A stretch of DNA of 64,000 bases from Isoetes taiwanensis (Eukaryota; Streptophyta; Lycopodiopsida; Isoetales; Isoetaceae), in contig JAJEKV010000072.1 of the NCBI GenBank assembly GCA_021234155.1, positions 4,813,620-4,877,619 of the forward strand, written 5' to 3'. Positions within the stretch are counted from its first letter, which is position 1, and each line of letters begins with the position of its first letter. The translations under genes were made by a program, and so were the position numbers. This document shows positions 32,760-45,337 of the stretch, one piece after another. The notes under the pieces are model-generated. The model saw only the letters and a program-made list of their open reading frames with translations. It did not search any database and was not told the origin of the DNA.

Positions 32760-33500
32760 CCGATATATGACTTATCACCAGCTAAATTGAAGGTTCTGCA
32801 TACATATATTGAGAAGAACCTAGTCGACATTATCAGTCGTCGATTGGAGCACAAATCATTTTTATGAAGAAGAAAGATAACTCTCTATATCTTGTTGTTG
32901 TCTATCATAGTCTCAACAAGATCATAGTGCCAAATTAGTATCCCCTGCTTTTGATCCCTGAGCTGCTCGAATACCTACAAAGTGCAAGCAATTTTACCAA
33001 GATTGATCTCTCTAGGTCTCATAATCTTATTCGGATTCATGAAGACAATGAATGGGCGATAACTTTTCGTACTCTGTATGATCATTTCGAGTATATTGTC
33101 ATATCATATTTTTTAGCTTTCCAGCATATAGTAAATGATGTCTTTAGAGAACATTTGAATCTTTTCATCATTATATATCTAGATGATATTCTTAAATTCT
33201 CGAGGAGCATGAGAGACATGTTCGACACGTTCTTTTGAAGCTTCGTAAACATGAGCTATATGCCAAGCTTAAGGTGCCAGTCTGATCAAGATGGAGTTTC
33301 TTGGCTATTGCATCACTCCTCAGGGAGTTTCTATGGACCCAGCTAAAATCAACACTATTCTGTATTGGCAAATACCTTCTTCAGTCTGAAATGTTCAGTG
33401 CGTTTTTGAATTTGCCAAACGTACCGACGATTATTCTAGAATATTCAGAGATTACACTTCCTTTGACACATCTCACTGCAAGCTGAAACATCTTGCATTA
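32760..33500 (+). pseudogene. Ty3/gypsy reverse-transcriptase remnant
   Basis: The plus-strand frames read 'LSPAKLKVLHTYIEKNLVDI', then 'PELLEYLQSASNFTKIDLSR', then 'FREHLNLFIIIYLDDILKFS', and finally 'MEFLGYCITPQGVSMDPAKI'. The YLDD box is the reverse-transcriptase active site, and the order matches a gypsy pol from the RT fingers to the start of RNase H. It has an in-frame TAG near 32935, a deletion before the 'FQHIVNDVF' block and a frameshift near 33235. No LTR, protease or integrase could be tied to it. Confidence 0.8.
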
Positions 33501-33967
33501 TCTTGAAGAATATGTAGCGCAATAACAGAGGGTTCCAGGGGGATTTAATATAGATGCATAAATCACTATCCCTTTGCATTTTTTTTCTGGCGACAGGTAC
33601 CTTTTTAGGGTGCATCTACTCTGTTCAAAATTGTAAGTTAATATTTTCTTCTGGTCAATGCAATAAGAGTTGACTAGAGAACCTTCAAGTTTATCTTGAA
33701 AGGGACCATCTAAGAAAATGGTGTTCCCCTTGTTCCGAGTATCCATTTTTGAATTACATATTTCAAAATGCAACATAGATAGCTTTCACCAATCCCTCCC
33801 CTTATAAGAAGTAGCAAATATCTTAAAAGAAGCCAGTGAAGTTGATGTATCCACACACATACATCATATACTATTAGACCTTGGAGCGGACCACCTTGTA
33901 GTGAATTTGAATTTTTGACCAGAATGTACATGTTCTCCCATTTTGTGCTCTTCAAGCATGTAGCCTC

Positions 33968-34779
33968 AATTTTCAGTATACAGAACACTACTTGCGAGCA
34001 CCTCTGGAATATAAGATGACAACAATGACTCACTTTCTTGTAGTAGTGTGTAGAATTTGAGCTGATAATAACATTCAAAAAGGACATCATTACGAATGAA
34101 AATGAAGCAAGCTAGTTCCAGATTAGGGGAAGTGTCATACCTCAGATCCAACTTCCCCTAGAGAAATTTCAAGATCTTCACATAGATAAAACTTGATAGC
34201 ATAGGCACCAACAAGGTACACCTGCACGATAGCATTTTCTGCTCAACAAACCAGGTGCTCGAAAACGAGTTCTCCAAATTACTCAAAAGTAACTAACTCA
34301 CTGGACTGCTGCTATTACCAACATGCAAATGCGTCTCCAGGAAAAGAAAACTTCAAAAGGTTACAGATGCAAGTAAGCCTTTTCAGCCAAGCATTTGCAT
34401 CAAGGATCATATCTGCACACTAAAGGAAAGTCAAAACTCATTAGTGAAAGGTAAAATGAAGTAAAGTTTCATGTAAGTTGTTAATGATTACAATAAATAA
34501 AGCATATGGGCAGCAAAGATGTTAATAAGCATTCATATGTTCCAAATACACTCTTCAAGATCTTTCTTTGTAATCCATAGCTTAGGAAGCCAATCACGCA
34601 CGTGTGACCTGCTCAAACACCCCTTTTCACTAGTGGCTGATAGAAAATGATCTGGATGGTCTTTGAGGTGTTCCACCAAGTTTTCTACTGCAAAGTTAGC
34701 TTGTGTGGTAATATCATTATCAGGTTTGTTTTTTGACCCTTCCCCAGTTGCAGCGACTATACATCTTTCTTAGGGCCTG
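33968..34779 (-). pseudogene. Fragment of a JmjC/F-box gene (JMJ21-like, APH-like region)
   Basis: Several minus-strand exon-like segments occur. The first (about 34770-34552) reads 'NFAVENLVEHLKDHPDHFLS' and 'SRSHVRDWLPKLWITKKDLE'. The next (about 34420-34365) reads 'ADMILDANAWLKRLTCI'. The third (34221-34141, ending at a GT) reads 'VYLVGAYAIKFYLCEDLEIS'. The fourth (34060 to about 33968) reads 'LKFYTLLQESESLLSSYIPE' and 'VLASSVLY'. The third and fourth resemble the aminoglycoside-phosphotransferase-like C-terminal part of the plant F-box/JmjC protein At1g78280 (JMJ21). No F-box or JmjC segment is seen and later exons are absent, so it looks truncated. Exon boundaries are uncertain. Confidence 0.45.
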
Positions 34780-34806
34780 TTCTTCACAACATATGGTATT
34801 ATTTGG

Positions 34807-37616
34807 ATGGTGAAGATCAAGTTTAAAAAAGCTCTTCGTTTACATTTACGTGTTATGAGACATGTGCAATCGCTCTGTCAGCATGGTCGATTGAAGGAAG
34901 CATTGCAGATCTTGGATCACATGGAACAAGCTCAGCCAAAGATACTTAGAGAGTCGTGGTATGTTTTCTACGAGGGGTGTACCAGAAGCGAAAGCTTTAG
35001 GCGAAGGACCGGAAAGGGCATGCCGGACTTACGAAAAGGGCCGTTGGTACCAAATACATTTATGTTCAATACAGCTTATCAATATGTATGCTAAATGTGG
35101 GAGCATGGAGGATGCACGCTTAGTGTTTGATAGTATGCACGAGAAGAATGTGTTCACATGGACCATGATCATTGTTGCCCTGTGCTCAACATGGAAATGG
35201 GTGGGAAGCCCTTCGATTCTTCCACCGATCTTCGCTTCAAAATGTGGAGCCTAACTTTGTGACTTTCGTTGGTATTTCAATGCATGCACCGGCATTTCAG
35301 CTCTTGCTCATGGCAAAAAATTCATGCTACCATGGTAAAAGCCAATGCAATCTTAATAAGTTTGCAGTGAAAGTGCCATTATTGATATGTATGCAAAATG
35401 TGGATGCATTGTGGATGCTCGAAGGGCATTTGATACATTAGCTTCACTAGGTATGGTTTCGTGGAACATAATGATTGTAGGATATATAGAGAATAACGGC
35501 GAGAATGAAGCAATTCAATTCTATGGAAAAATGCGACAAGAAGGTGAAGAACCAGATAAGGTGTCATTTTCACTGCTCGAATGGATGTGCCTCTTTAACA
35601 ATATTAGGGATGGGGAAACATGTCCATGCTAGCATTCTGAAATGTAAGTGTAAAATAGACATCTATGTAGGTAATTCTCTCATAGACATGTATTTGAAAT
35701 GTGCATCCCTTAAAGATGCACAGCAAGTGTTCGAGACCATGGTTGTGAGGGATGTTGTGTCATGGAATACAATGCTTGTGGGGTTAGAAAACATGGAACC
35801 GATGTTCTTCGTTATTTGGGAAAATGCAGCTTGAGGGTGTGGATCCGCACAAGATTACGATTTGAATATCTTAAGCTCAAGGTCATTGGAAGTGGGGAAG
35901 TACATGCATGCTAGTACTTTGAAAACTGAATGTGAGTTGGATATAACCTGTTGGAAAAAGATTCTTGGAATGTATGCCAAACATAAGGGTCCGGATTGTG
36001 CCTCTGTATTATTTGACAGCTGCCCATTCGAAAGGTTTTGACGTGGACAACAATGGTTGCAGGATATGCTCAAAGATGGGGATGGCAAAGGAGCTCAAAC
36101 TCTTCAACAAAATGCAAGATGAAGCAGTTCAAGCAAATGAGGTAACTTATGTTAATCTTTTGAATGCATGTGCTAGTATTCGTTCTCGAGCAGGAAAATA
36201 TATTCATGCCTTTATTTTGAGATATGGGTCCGAATCCAACATTTCTCTTGGAACTAATCTCATAGATTTCTACGCCAAGTGTGGCAGTTTAATTTGTGCC
36301 TATCAACTTTTTGATAGGTTGTCACCGAGGGACACGGCATCATGGAGCGACTCATTGGAGGATATGCTATATGTGGACATTTGAAGGAAATCTTTCAACC
36401 TGTTTGGGCAAATGAAGAAAGAGAATACAAGGGCGCATAATATAACTTTCATTAGTCCGTTAGGTGCCCTCAGAGTCTTTAAAGATCCCTTGCATTGGGC
36501 AAATGGGTGCATGCTTACATAATCCATTTCGGGGATGAAGTGAATGTTATTGCAGAAACACTCTTATTGACATGTACGCCAAATGTAGTTTTCTAGGGGT
36601 TGCTCACCAAGTATTTAGCACTTTGCCCTTAAGTAAAATGCCGCTTCTTGGAATGCACTTATTGTAGGATATAAGCGCCATCGGTGTGGCGAGAAGCTTT
36701 CCGCCTTTACAAAAGTATGGATGATAATGTACAAGACCTGATAAAGTTACCTTTGTAAATATTCTGAATGAGAACATGAACTTATATCAGGTAAAACATA
36801 TTCATGCTTTGGTATTTTAAAAAGTGGATATGCAAAGGATTGTTCATCGGGAACACTCTTGTTAACATTTATGCAAAATTGCTAGCTTTTGTGCGATGCC
36901 CGTCAAGTCTTTTGACCCACCCGCGGCGAGATGTTATTTCTTGGAGCCAAGTGATTCTTTGACTTGTAGAGTTTGGCAACAATACAAAAGCTCTCGCAGC
37001 TTTCGAGAAAATGCAATTAGAGTTTGTGCAACCCGACAAGATTACATATGTTTCCATTTTGAGAGTATGCGCTTCTATGACAACGTCGAGAAATGGGAAA
37101 AAACGTTGCTCATGCGTAAGTCCTCGTAATGGGATATGACACCGACATGTTTGTGGCCGGTGTAAACCTGTTGATATGTATGCCAAGTGTGGAATGCCGG
37201 ATAATGCGTGTAATGTGTTTAATATATTGGTCGCACATGATGCGGTGTTGTGGAATGCAGTTATCATGACATATGCCCAACATGGTCGGGCCAAAGAGGC
37301 AATATCACTGTCTTATGGAATGCAAATGGAAGGAATAAGACTAGATGAAGTTGCTTTCACTTCTCTTCTGTTTGCATGCAGCCACGCATGTTTGGTGGAT
37401 GAAGGTTCATACTTGTTGCTATTAATTACTGAATATGGCTTGACACCTATTGTACAACATTATACCTGTTTCATTGATGTTATTCATAGAGCAGGAAACA
37501 TTGGTGTGGCTGAAGACATCATGAAAACTATGCCTTTTGATGTTACATGGATGCCCTTCTCTAGCGATTTGCAAATCATTGCTTACATCTCAAATTCTCG
37601 CATCTCATCAAGGTAA
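34807..37616 (+). pseudogene. PPR (PLS-class) pseudogene, first copy
   Basis: The ATG at 34807 opens 'MVKIKFKKALRLHLRVMRHV' followed by 'QSLCQHGRLKEALQILDHME'. PPR motifs follow in changing frames: 'QLINMYAKCGSMEDARLVFD' (about 35065), 'MYAKCGCIVDARRAFDTLAS' (35387), 'VNLLNACASIRSRAGKYIHA' (about 36150), 'MYAKCGMPDNACNVFNILVA' (37176) and a degenerate end at 37616. At least six frameshifts break the reading frame. Intact members of the family bind organellar RNA in plastids or mitochondria. No DYW domain is present. The part after 35813 is duplicated at 39529. Confidence 0.85.
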
Positions 37617-39528
37617 GCCGTTGCTCTCACCATCATCATCATCAAGTTGAATATGCTGATCCTTATGCTGAAAGCTCTGCGCCGTCATCAATTTTGAATA
37701 TGCTGATCACTGGCTGGAAACTCTTGCATCATATCCCTAAAGTACGTATCATTAAGGCACGAAATTGTGTCTAATTAATCTATAGTTACTCAGATGAATG
37801 GGTATTCAATGTCTTTGCTAATGTATGCTGCCACCAGGTGTTAACCGGCTCGATTGTATTGGGGCACAATAGATTTATATAGAGGGCCCTAGATTTATAA
37901 AGGTCCCTGGCTGAAGAGTGCATGAATGTTGTGCAAATATCCTCATCTTCATAAGACCTTCAGCTACTGATTAGCATTGGAGAACTTTTTGTGCAGAAGA
38001 GTGCTGCGAGCTGTAATTTTGAGATCCCATCTTCATAAGGTGCAAAGGTTTACAAAAGGTTTCACTGGCCGACCATGCTAGCAAAAACGTGCTTTCAGAC
38101 TGGTTTACAAGATGTCATAGCAAAGCTCCTCCTTCAATGCCTTGGTTGAACCAGCCATGCTTTGAAAGATGGAAAGATGGAATTGTGCACTGAGATCAGC
38201 CTTATTTTTGGCAAGATATAAATTTGGAGTGAGGAATGTACTACACATATATATATGCCAAAAGTTATATCTTCTTGGCACTGACTCCTCGCCAAAGTCG
38301 GCTTGGACAAATGCAGGCACATATACATTATTCACATGCATGCATGCATGCTTACTTACACCTACTTCCAAAGTATCTTCGAAGAGCCTACTCATATCTA
38401 TTACTACCATGCATGCCTATACATGCACACATATTTACCAATTTTTTGGGCTTTACCCATGGTAATCAATAACTACATGTTCATATCTATGTTACACAAC
38501 ATTCATTGCGGGCTCTTCGGCACTAATTCCTCGACTTTGGCTTGGATAAATGCATGTCCATGAAAGCACACATATATTATTCACATGCATACATGCATAC
38601 ATGCTCACTTACACCTACTTCCAATTCTACTTCCAATTCTAAAGTATCGCCTATAAGGAGCCTACTCATACCTACTACCATGCACCAATTTCTTGGGCTT
38701 TACTCATGTTAATCAACAATAATATGTTCATACCCATGTTATTAAACTTTCATTGGCCAATCTACGAGGGTGCCATCTACTACTATTTCTTAAGCGAGGA
38801 GATTACTCACACTTACTACCAACTCTAATATATCACCCATGAAGAGCCTACTTATATTTACGACTATATGTATGCTAGGCAACACTTATATGTTCAAGGG
38901 ACCCATCCTTGAGGAACTTACTCGCATCTGTTACCAATTCTAAAGCATCACCCATAAGGAGTTTACTCATATATACTACCAACACCTACTGCCCATTCCA
39001 AAGCATCACACACCAGAAGCTTACTTGCATCTACCATCAACTTCAAAGTATCATCCATGAGGAGCACTTCTATTGTAATATTTTAAAAAACTTTCTATTC
39101 ATGGACTTAGGTTCTTACTGATGAGCATTTGGAACATTCTAGAATATTCTAAAATTTTCTATTTTGACTATCTAGAAATTAAAAAAAAAAAAATTCCTAC
39201 TTTTGGACTGAGATGCTTACACATGAGCATCTGAAACAGTCTAGAACATTGCAAAACATTCTATTTTGACTGTTTGCAAAATTTCAAAAAACATTCTTTT
39301 TTACACTCAGGTGCTCACACTGAGCATCTGGAACATTCTATTTTAACTATTTGCAAAGTTTGAAAAAACTTTTTATCTTAAACTGGGGTGCCTACTGCGA
39401 GAACCTGGAACATTCTAACATTCTATTTTGACCGATTGCAAAGTTTCAAAAAACTTACTACATTTTCTCCCCTTTACCCCCCTCCTTTTTTTGGAAGAAA
39501 AGGGAATTTTTATATTTTTTATAAAAAG
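35813..39528 (+). repeat. Tandem duplication, unit 1 (3.7 kb)
   Basis: The unit runs from 'tatttgggaaaatgcagc' in the PPR pseudogene to 'tttttataaaaag'. The same sequence restarts at 39529. It contains the PPR 3' half and about 1.9 kb of non-coding spacer with 'catgcatgcatg' and GAACATTCTAGAATATTC-type repeats. The offset between units is 3,732 bp over much of their length. Confidence 0.9.
37617..39528. other. Non-coding spacer of duplication unit 1
   Basis: No gene is supported. The many 60-100-codon frames overlap on both strands and recur in unit 2 only because of the duplication. From 39130 there are repeated 'gagcatctggaacattctatttt' blocks. Confidence 0.5.
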
Positions 39529-42500
39529 TATTTGGGAAAATGCAGCTTGAGGGTGTGGATCCAGACAAGATTACGTATTTGAATATCTTAAGCTCTGCGT
39601 CGTCATTGGAAGTGGGGAAGTACATGCATGCTAGTACTTTGAAAACCGAATGTGAGTTGGATATAACTGTTGGAAACAGTATTCTTGGAATGTATGCCAA
39701 ACATAAGGGTCCGGATTGTGCCTCTCATTATTTGACAGGCTGCCCATTGAAAGGTTTTGACGTGGACAACAATGGTTGCGAGGGATATGCTCGGCATGGG
39801 GATGGCAAAGGAGCTCAAACTCTTCAAAGAAAAATGCAAGATGAAGCAGTTCAAGCAAATGAGGTAACTTATGTTAATCTTTTGAATGCATGTGCTAGTA
39901 TTACGTTCCCGGAGCAGGGAAAATATATTCATGCCTTTATTTTTGAGATATGGGTCCGAATCCAACATTTCTCTTGGAACTAATCTCATAGATTTCTCGT
40001 CAAGTGTGGCGGTTTAATTTGTGCCTATCAACTTTTTGATAGGTTGCCGCCGAGGGACACGGCATCATGGAACGCACTCATTGGAGGATATGCTATATGT
40101 GGACATTTGAAGGAAATCTTTTCATTTGTTTGGGCAAATGAAGAAAGAGAATACAAGGGCGCACAATATAACTTTCATTAGTCCGTTAGGTGCCCTCAGT
40201 AGTGCTAAAGATCCCTTGCATTGGGCAAATGGGTGCATGCTTACATAATCCATTTAAGGGATGAAGTGAATGTTATTGCAGAAACACTCTTATTGACATA
40301 TGCGTCAAATGTAGTTTTCTAGGGGTTGCTCACCAAGTATTTAGCACTTTGTCCTTGCAGAAATCTTTGCTTCTTGGAATGCACTTATTGTAGGATATAA
40401 GCCAACCGGTGTGGCGTAGAAGCTTTCCGCCTTTACAAAAGTATGGATGATACGGGTACAAGACCGATAAAGTTACCTTTGTAAATATTCGAATGAGAAC
40501 ATGAACTTATATCGGGTAAAAACATATTCATGCCGGTATTTTAAAAAGTGGATATGCAAAGGATTGTTTGGTCGGGAACACTCTTGTTAACATTTATGCA
40601 AAATTGCTAGCTTTTGTGCGATGCACAATCCAAGTCTTTGATGACTACCCCGTATGAGATGTTATTTCTTGGAGCCAAGTGATTGCTGCACTTGTAGAGT
40701 TTGGCAACAATACAAAAGCTCTGCGGGCTTCGAAAAAATGCAATTAGAGTTTGTGCAACCCGACAAATTATTACATATGTTTCCATTTTGAGAGTAAGGC
40801 GCTTCTATGACAACGTCGAATTGGGAAAAACGCTGTTCATGCGAGAAGTCCCTCGAGCGAGGGATATGACACCGACATGTTTGTGGCCGCAACTGTTGAT
40901 ATGTATGCCAAGTGTGGAATCTTTGGATACCGCGTGTAATGTGTTTAATATATTGGTCGCACATGATGCGGTGTTGTGGAATGCGTTATCATGACATATG
41001 CCCAACATGGTCGGGCCAAAGAGGCAATATCAACTGTCTTATGGAATGCAAATGGAAGGAATAAGACTAGATGAAGTTGCTTTCACTTCTCTTTCGTTTG
41101 CATGCAGCCACGCATGTTTGGTGGATGAAGGTTCATACTTGTTGCTATTAATTACTGAATATGGCTTGACACCTATTGTACAACATTATACCTGTTTCAT
41201 TGATGTTATTCATAGAGCAGGAAACATTGGTGTGGCTGAAGACATCATGAAAACTATGCCTTTTGATGTTACATGGATGCCCTTCTCTAGCGATTTGCAA
41301 ATCATTGCTTACATCTCAAATTCTCGCATCTCATCAAGGTAAGCCGTTGCTCTCACCATCATCATCATCAAGTTGAATATCTTTGATCCTTATCGAAAAG
41401 CTCTGCTACCGTCATCAATTTTGAATATGCTGATCACTGGCTGGAAACTCTTGCATCATATCCCTAAAGTACGTATCATTAAGGCACGAAATTGTGTCTA
41501 ATTAATCTATAGTTACTCAGATGAATGGGTATTCAATGTCTTTGCTAATGTATGCTGCCACCAGGTGTTAACAGGCTCGATTGTATTGGGGCACAATAGA
41601 TTTATATAGAGGGCCCTAGATTTATAAAGGGCCCTGGCTGAAGAGTGCATGAATGTTGTGCAAATATCCTCATCTTCATAAGACCTTCAGCTACTGATTA
41701 GCATTGGAGAACTTTTTGTGCAGAAGAGTGCTGCGAGCTGTAATTTTGAGATCCCATCTTCATAAGGTGCAAAGGTTTACAAAAGGTTTCACTGGCCGAC
41801 CATGCTAGCAAAAACGTGCTTTCAGACTGGTTTACAAGATGTCATAGCAAAGCTCCTCCTTCAATGCCTTGGTTGAACCAGCCATGCTTTAATTTGAAAG
41901 ATGGAAAGATGGAATTGTGCACTGAGATCAGCCTTATTTTTGGCAAGATATAAATTTGGAGTGAGGAATGTACTACACATATATATATGCCAAAAGTTAT
42001 ATCTTCTTGGCACTGACTCCTCGCCAAAGTCGGCTTGGACAAATGCAGGCACATATACATTATTCACATGCATGCATGCATGCTTACTTACACCTACTTC
42101 CAAAGTATCTTCGAAGAGCCTACTCATATCTATTACTACCATGCATGCCTATACATGCACACATATTTACCAATTTTTTGGGCTTTACCCATGGTAATCA
42201 ATAACTACATGTTCATATCTATGTTACACAACATTCATTGCGGGCTCTTCGGCACTAATTCCTCGACTTTGGCTTGGATAAATGCATGTCCATGAAAGCA
42301 CACATATATTATTCACATGCATACATGCATACATGCTCACTTACACCTACTTCCAATTCTACTTCCAATTCTAAAGTATCGCCTATAAGGAGCCTACTCA
42401 TACCTACTACCATGCACCAATTTCTTGGGCTTTACTCATGTTAATCAACAATAATATGTTCATACCCATGTTATTAAACTTTCATTGGCCAATCTACGAG

Positions 42501-43305
42501 GGTGCCATCTACTACTATTTCTTAAGCGAGGAGATTACTCACACTTACTACCAACTCTAATATATCACCCATGAAGAGCCTACTTATATTTACGACTATA
42601 TGTATGCTAGGCAACACTTATATGTTCAAGGGACCCATCCTTGAGGAACTTACTCGTATCTGTTACCAATTCTAAAGCATCACCCATAAGGAGTTTACTC
42701 ATATATACTACCAACACCTACTGCCCATTCCAAAGCATTACACACCAGAAGCTTACTTGCATCTACCATCAACTTCAAAGTATCATCCATGAGGAGCACT
42801 TCTATTGTAATATTTTAAAAAACTTTCTATTCATGGACTTAGGTTCTTACTGATGAGCATCTGGAACATTCTAGAATATTCTAAAATTTTCTATTTTGAC
42901 TATCTAGAAATTAAAAAAAAAAAAAATTCCTACTTTTGGACTGAGATGCTTACACATGAGCATCTGAAACAGTCTAGAACATTGCAAAACATTCTATTTT
43001 GACTGTTTGCAAAATTTCAAAAAACATTCCTTTTTACACTCAGGTGCTCACACTGAGCATCTGGAACATTCTATTTTAACTATTTGCAAAGTTTGAAAAA
43101 ACTTTTTATCTTAAACTGGGGTGCTTACTGCGAGAACCTGGAACATTCTAACATTCTATTTTGTTTTTTTTTTTTTTGGAGGTAAGTATAACATTCTATT
43201 TTGACCGATTGCAAAGTTTCAAAAAACTTACTACATTTTCTCCCCTCCCCCCCTTTTTTTTTTTTTTGGAAGAAAAGGGAATTTTTATATTTTTTATAAA
43301 AAGTA
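39529..43305 (+). repeat. Tandem duplication, unit 2 (3.8 kb)
   Basis: This is the direct repeat of 35813-39528. It ends 'ataaaaagta' at 43305, where unit 1 had joined unit 2. Near 43163 it carries about 40 extra bases (a poly-T run plus 'ggaggtaagtataacattct'). Unit 2 differs from unit 1 by scattered substitutions and many 1-5-bp indels in the PPR part, but is almost identical over about 41340-42860. Confidence 0.9.
39540..41342 (+). pseudogene. PPR pseudogene, second (partial) copy
   Basis: This copy lacks the 5' half. Frames read 'MQLEGVDPDKITYLNILSSA', 'VTYVNLLNACASITFPEQGK' and, at the end, 'EVAFTSLSFACSHACLVDEG' and 'IVQHYTCFIDVIHRAGNIGV'. Frameshifts occur at positions partly different from those of the first copy, so both decayed further after the duplication or both carry assembly indels. 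Confidence 0.85.
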
Positions 43306-43729
43306 TAGAGTGCAATGTTTTAAACTTCACAGAGGGCTATCGCAAGAGTATCCATCTTCATCCTCCATGAACTAAAACTTACTCAATTGAGTAGCAACAA
43401 AACAAAAAAAAGTATAAGATAGATACCAATACTTAAACCTGATTCTCAAAATGTTGTGACTGAGGTGCATAGTGGAGTGTTGCATTGTTGAGGTCACAAA
43501 AGCCTAAAGCTAGCTAGACTTAACAAGCCTAGCCTTCAAACTTTCTATTTTTAGACTAAGGTGCGCATCTGGAACATTCTAGCACGTTCTATTTTGGCTG
43601 CAAAATTTCAAAAACTTCTTATTTTCAGACTTTGTTTATCCATGTGCATCTAGGACATTCTGAACATTTTATTTTGACTCTTTACAAAATTTTAAAAAAC
43701 TTGTAATTTTTAGACTACAGTGCTTACCT

Positions 43730-43870
43730 AATGAGCACCATCTAGAATATTCTAAAACTATCTAGCTAAAACTATCTTGAAAGTTTCTAGGATATTCTAG
43801 AACATTCTATAACATTCTAGAACTTTCACAGACATTCTGGATCTAGAACTTTCTAGATTTCTAGAACTCG
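43730..43870. repeat. GAAnnTTC-rich repeat tract
   Basis: Repeats of 'attctagaacattctataac' and 'tctagaactttctagatttc' form overlapping GAA/TTC inverted units. The tract resembles those at 715-890, 39.13-39.40 kb and 42.86-43.15 kb. Confidence 0.6.
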
Positions 43871-44987
43871 AAGGCAGCACTTGGCGGCCTCCTAGCTGTC
43901 GATTGGACTTGGAAGACTCACTTATTCACATACTCACTTTTTTTTTTTCCATGATAAGTATTGGCACCTTCCAGATAATGGAAAAGAAGCAGATATGGTA
44001 AGTATCTAGCTAATGTGATTGTATGATAAGTTCAGCAAAAACATGACTAACTATAGTATACACATGAGATATCTTGGCTTCAAGCTGGTTAATTATTGAC
44101 TTGCCAAGTTTATTTGTGCTAAAATCGTGTTTCATATTTGTTGTAATGCCTCATGCTCAAGGAGGCATCTGGAGGCGATATTTATTCAAACTGATGTTGT
44201 TTCATATGGTGGCTTTGGCAAATCACGCTTATGATTATTGCAACCTATGGAGGATGAAATATCTTTGGATATTATATGGACCAGGATCTTGAGTTGTATA
44301 ATTCCCACCCTAGGAGATATTTCTCAAGGCAAAATTGGGCTTCCAATATTTATACGAAATGGCGAAAATGTCTAGGTAAGCTCTACATTTCCATTGGCTA
44401 AATATCTAGGTTTAAGGGTTTCTGAAAACCCTAATGTTTGTGCTGCCGCTACGCAGTACTACTAGCGGCCTGTTCTTGTTTTTTGCATGTGGCCCACAAG
44501 ACTTGCTGCCTGCAAGCACGAATGCATCAAACTTGATTTGTTTCTGCAAGAAAAGGGTCTCTTACCCAATTTCGAACTATTTGCCAGCTTTAGTTTGTGT
44601 CTGCAAGCACAAATGCATCAAAATGATTTCTTGTGCTAGATATGGACCTCTTCTCCAATTTCGAATTTTGTTTCATGGAGTACTTATGGTAATATGTCCA
44701 TTTTGTTTGTTACTTGGCATAAAAGGGTTCTTTCTTTGATTAGAAAAACCTACTATATGGCCCATTCAAACTGTGAAGAAGCGGATTTGTGAAACAAAGG
44801 GCTACAATCTAGATCTACAACCCAGGTCTGTATATATATTTAAACAGGTCTCTAAATGTTTCGTTTGTGAGATATAATAATAGGCCAATAAGATATGTTA
44901 TCTGATACCTACAGGTCAATATGACATGCTAGTTGTACTTTTCTCGCTAAATATCCTCAGAAAAATCTATTGTGATGTTTAACAGTG

Positions 44988-45118
44988 ATATCTAATTCAT
45001 AAACGAGGTGCACCCTGAACTACCACAATCATGGATTCGTATCCTACGATCCATATCTAATTCATAAACGAGGTGCATCCTGAACTACCACAATCATCGG
45101 ATTCGTATCCTACGATCC
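44988..45118 (+). repeat. Two tandem copies of a 65-66 bp sequence
   Basis: 44988-45052 and 45053-45118 both run from ATATCTAATTCATAAACGAG to ATCCTACGATCC, with one substitution and one inserted base. Confidence 0.9.
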
Positions 45119-45261
45119 AGATCGTAAGTTGGGGCCTCTGGGCACCTCTCATTTTGCTTATAGTCATTTATGATTGGAGGTGCCTATGATTTTAAAATAT
45201 GAAATACGATTTCGCCTAAGGTTTTGAGGGAATATCGAACCTCTATTTTAGAATATGAAAT

Positions 45262-45337
45262 ACGGGGACTCGAACCTCTACCAAAATAACTCAATGTCCT
45301 AATAAAGCTACTTTAACCAATGTACCAGTGAGCTAAT
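45262..45337 (-). repeat. tRNA-like sequence, probable SINE head
   Basis: On the minus strand, TAGCTCACTGGTA (45335-45323) matches a pol III A box and GAGGTTCGAGTCCCC (45278-45264) matches a B box at tRNA spacing. The stem pairing of a true tRNA is poor. A second B-box-like GAGGTTCGATATTCCC follows about 50 bp further along the minus strand. This fits a decayed tRNA-derived SINE better than a functional tRNA gene. Confidence 0.5.

Noticed and set aside
34020..34055. CACTA-like terminus (…TTTCTTGTAGTAGTG)
   Set aside because: It lies within a coding exon of the JMJ21-like fragment ('FYTLLQESESL') and has no subterminal repeats, so the match is coincidental.
38100..38570. Conserved overlapping frames in the two duplication units (also at 41.8-42.3 kb)
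   Set aside because: They recur only because the whole 3.7-kb unit is duplicated. They overlap on both strands and have no domain.
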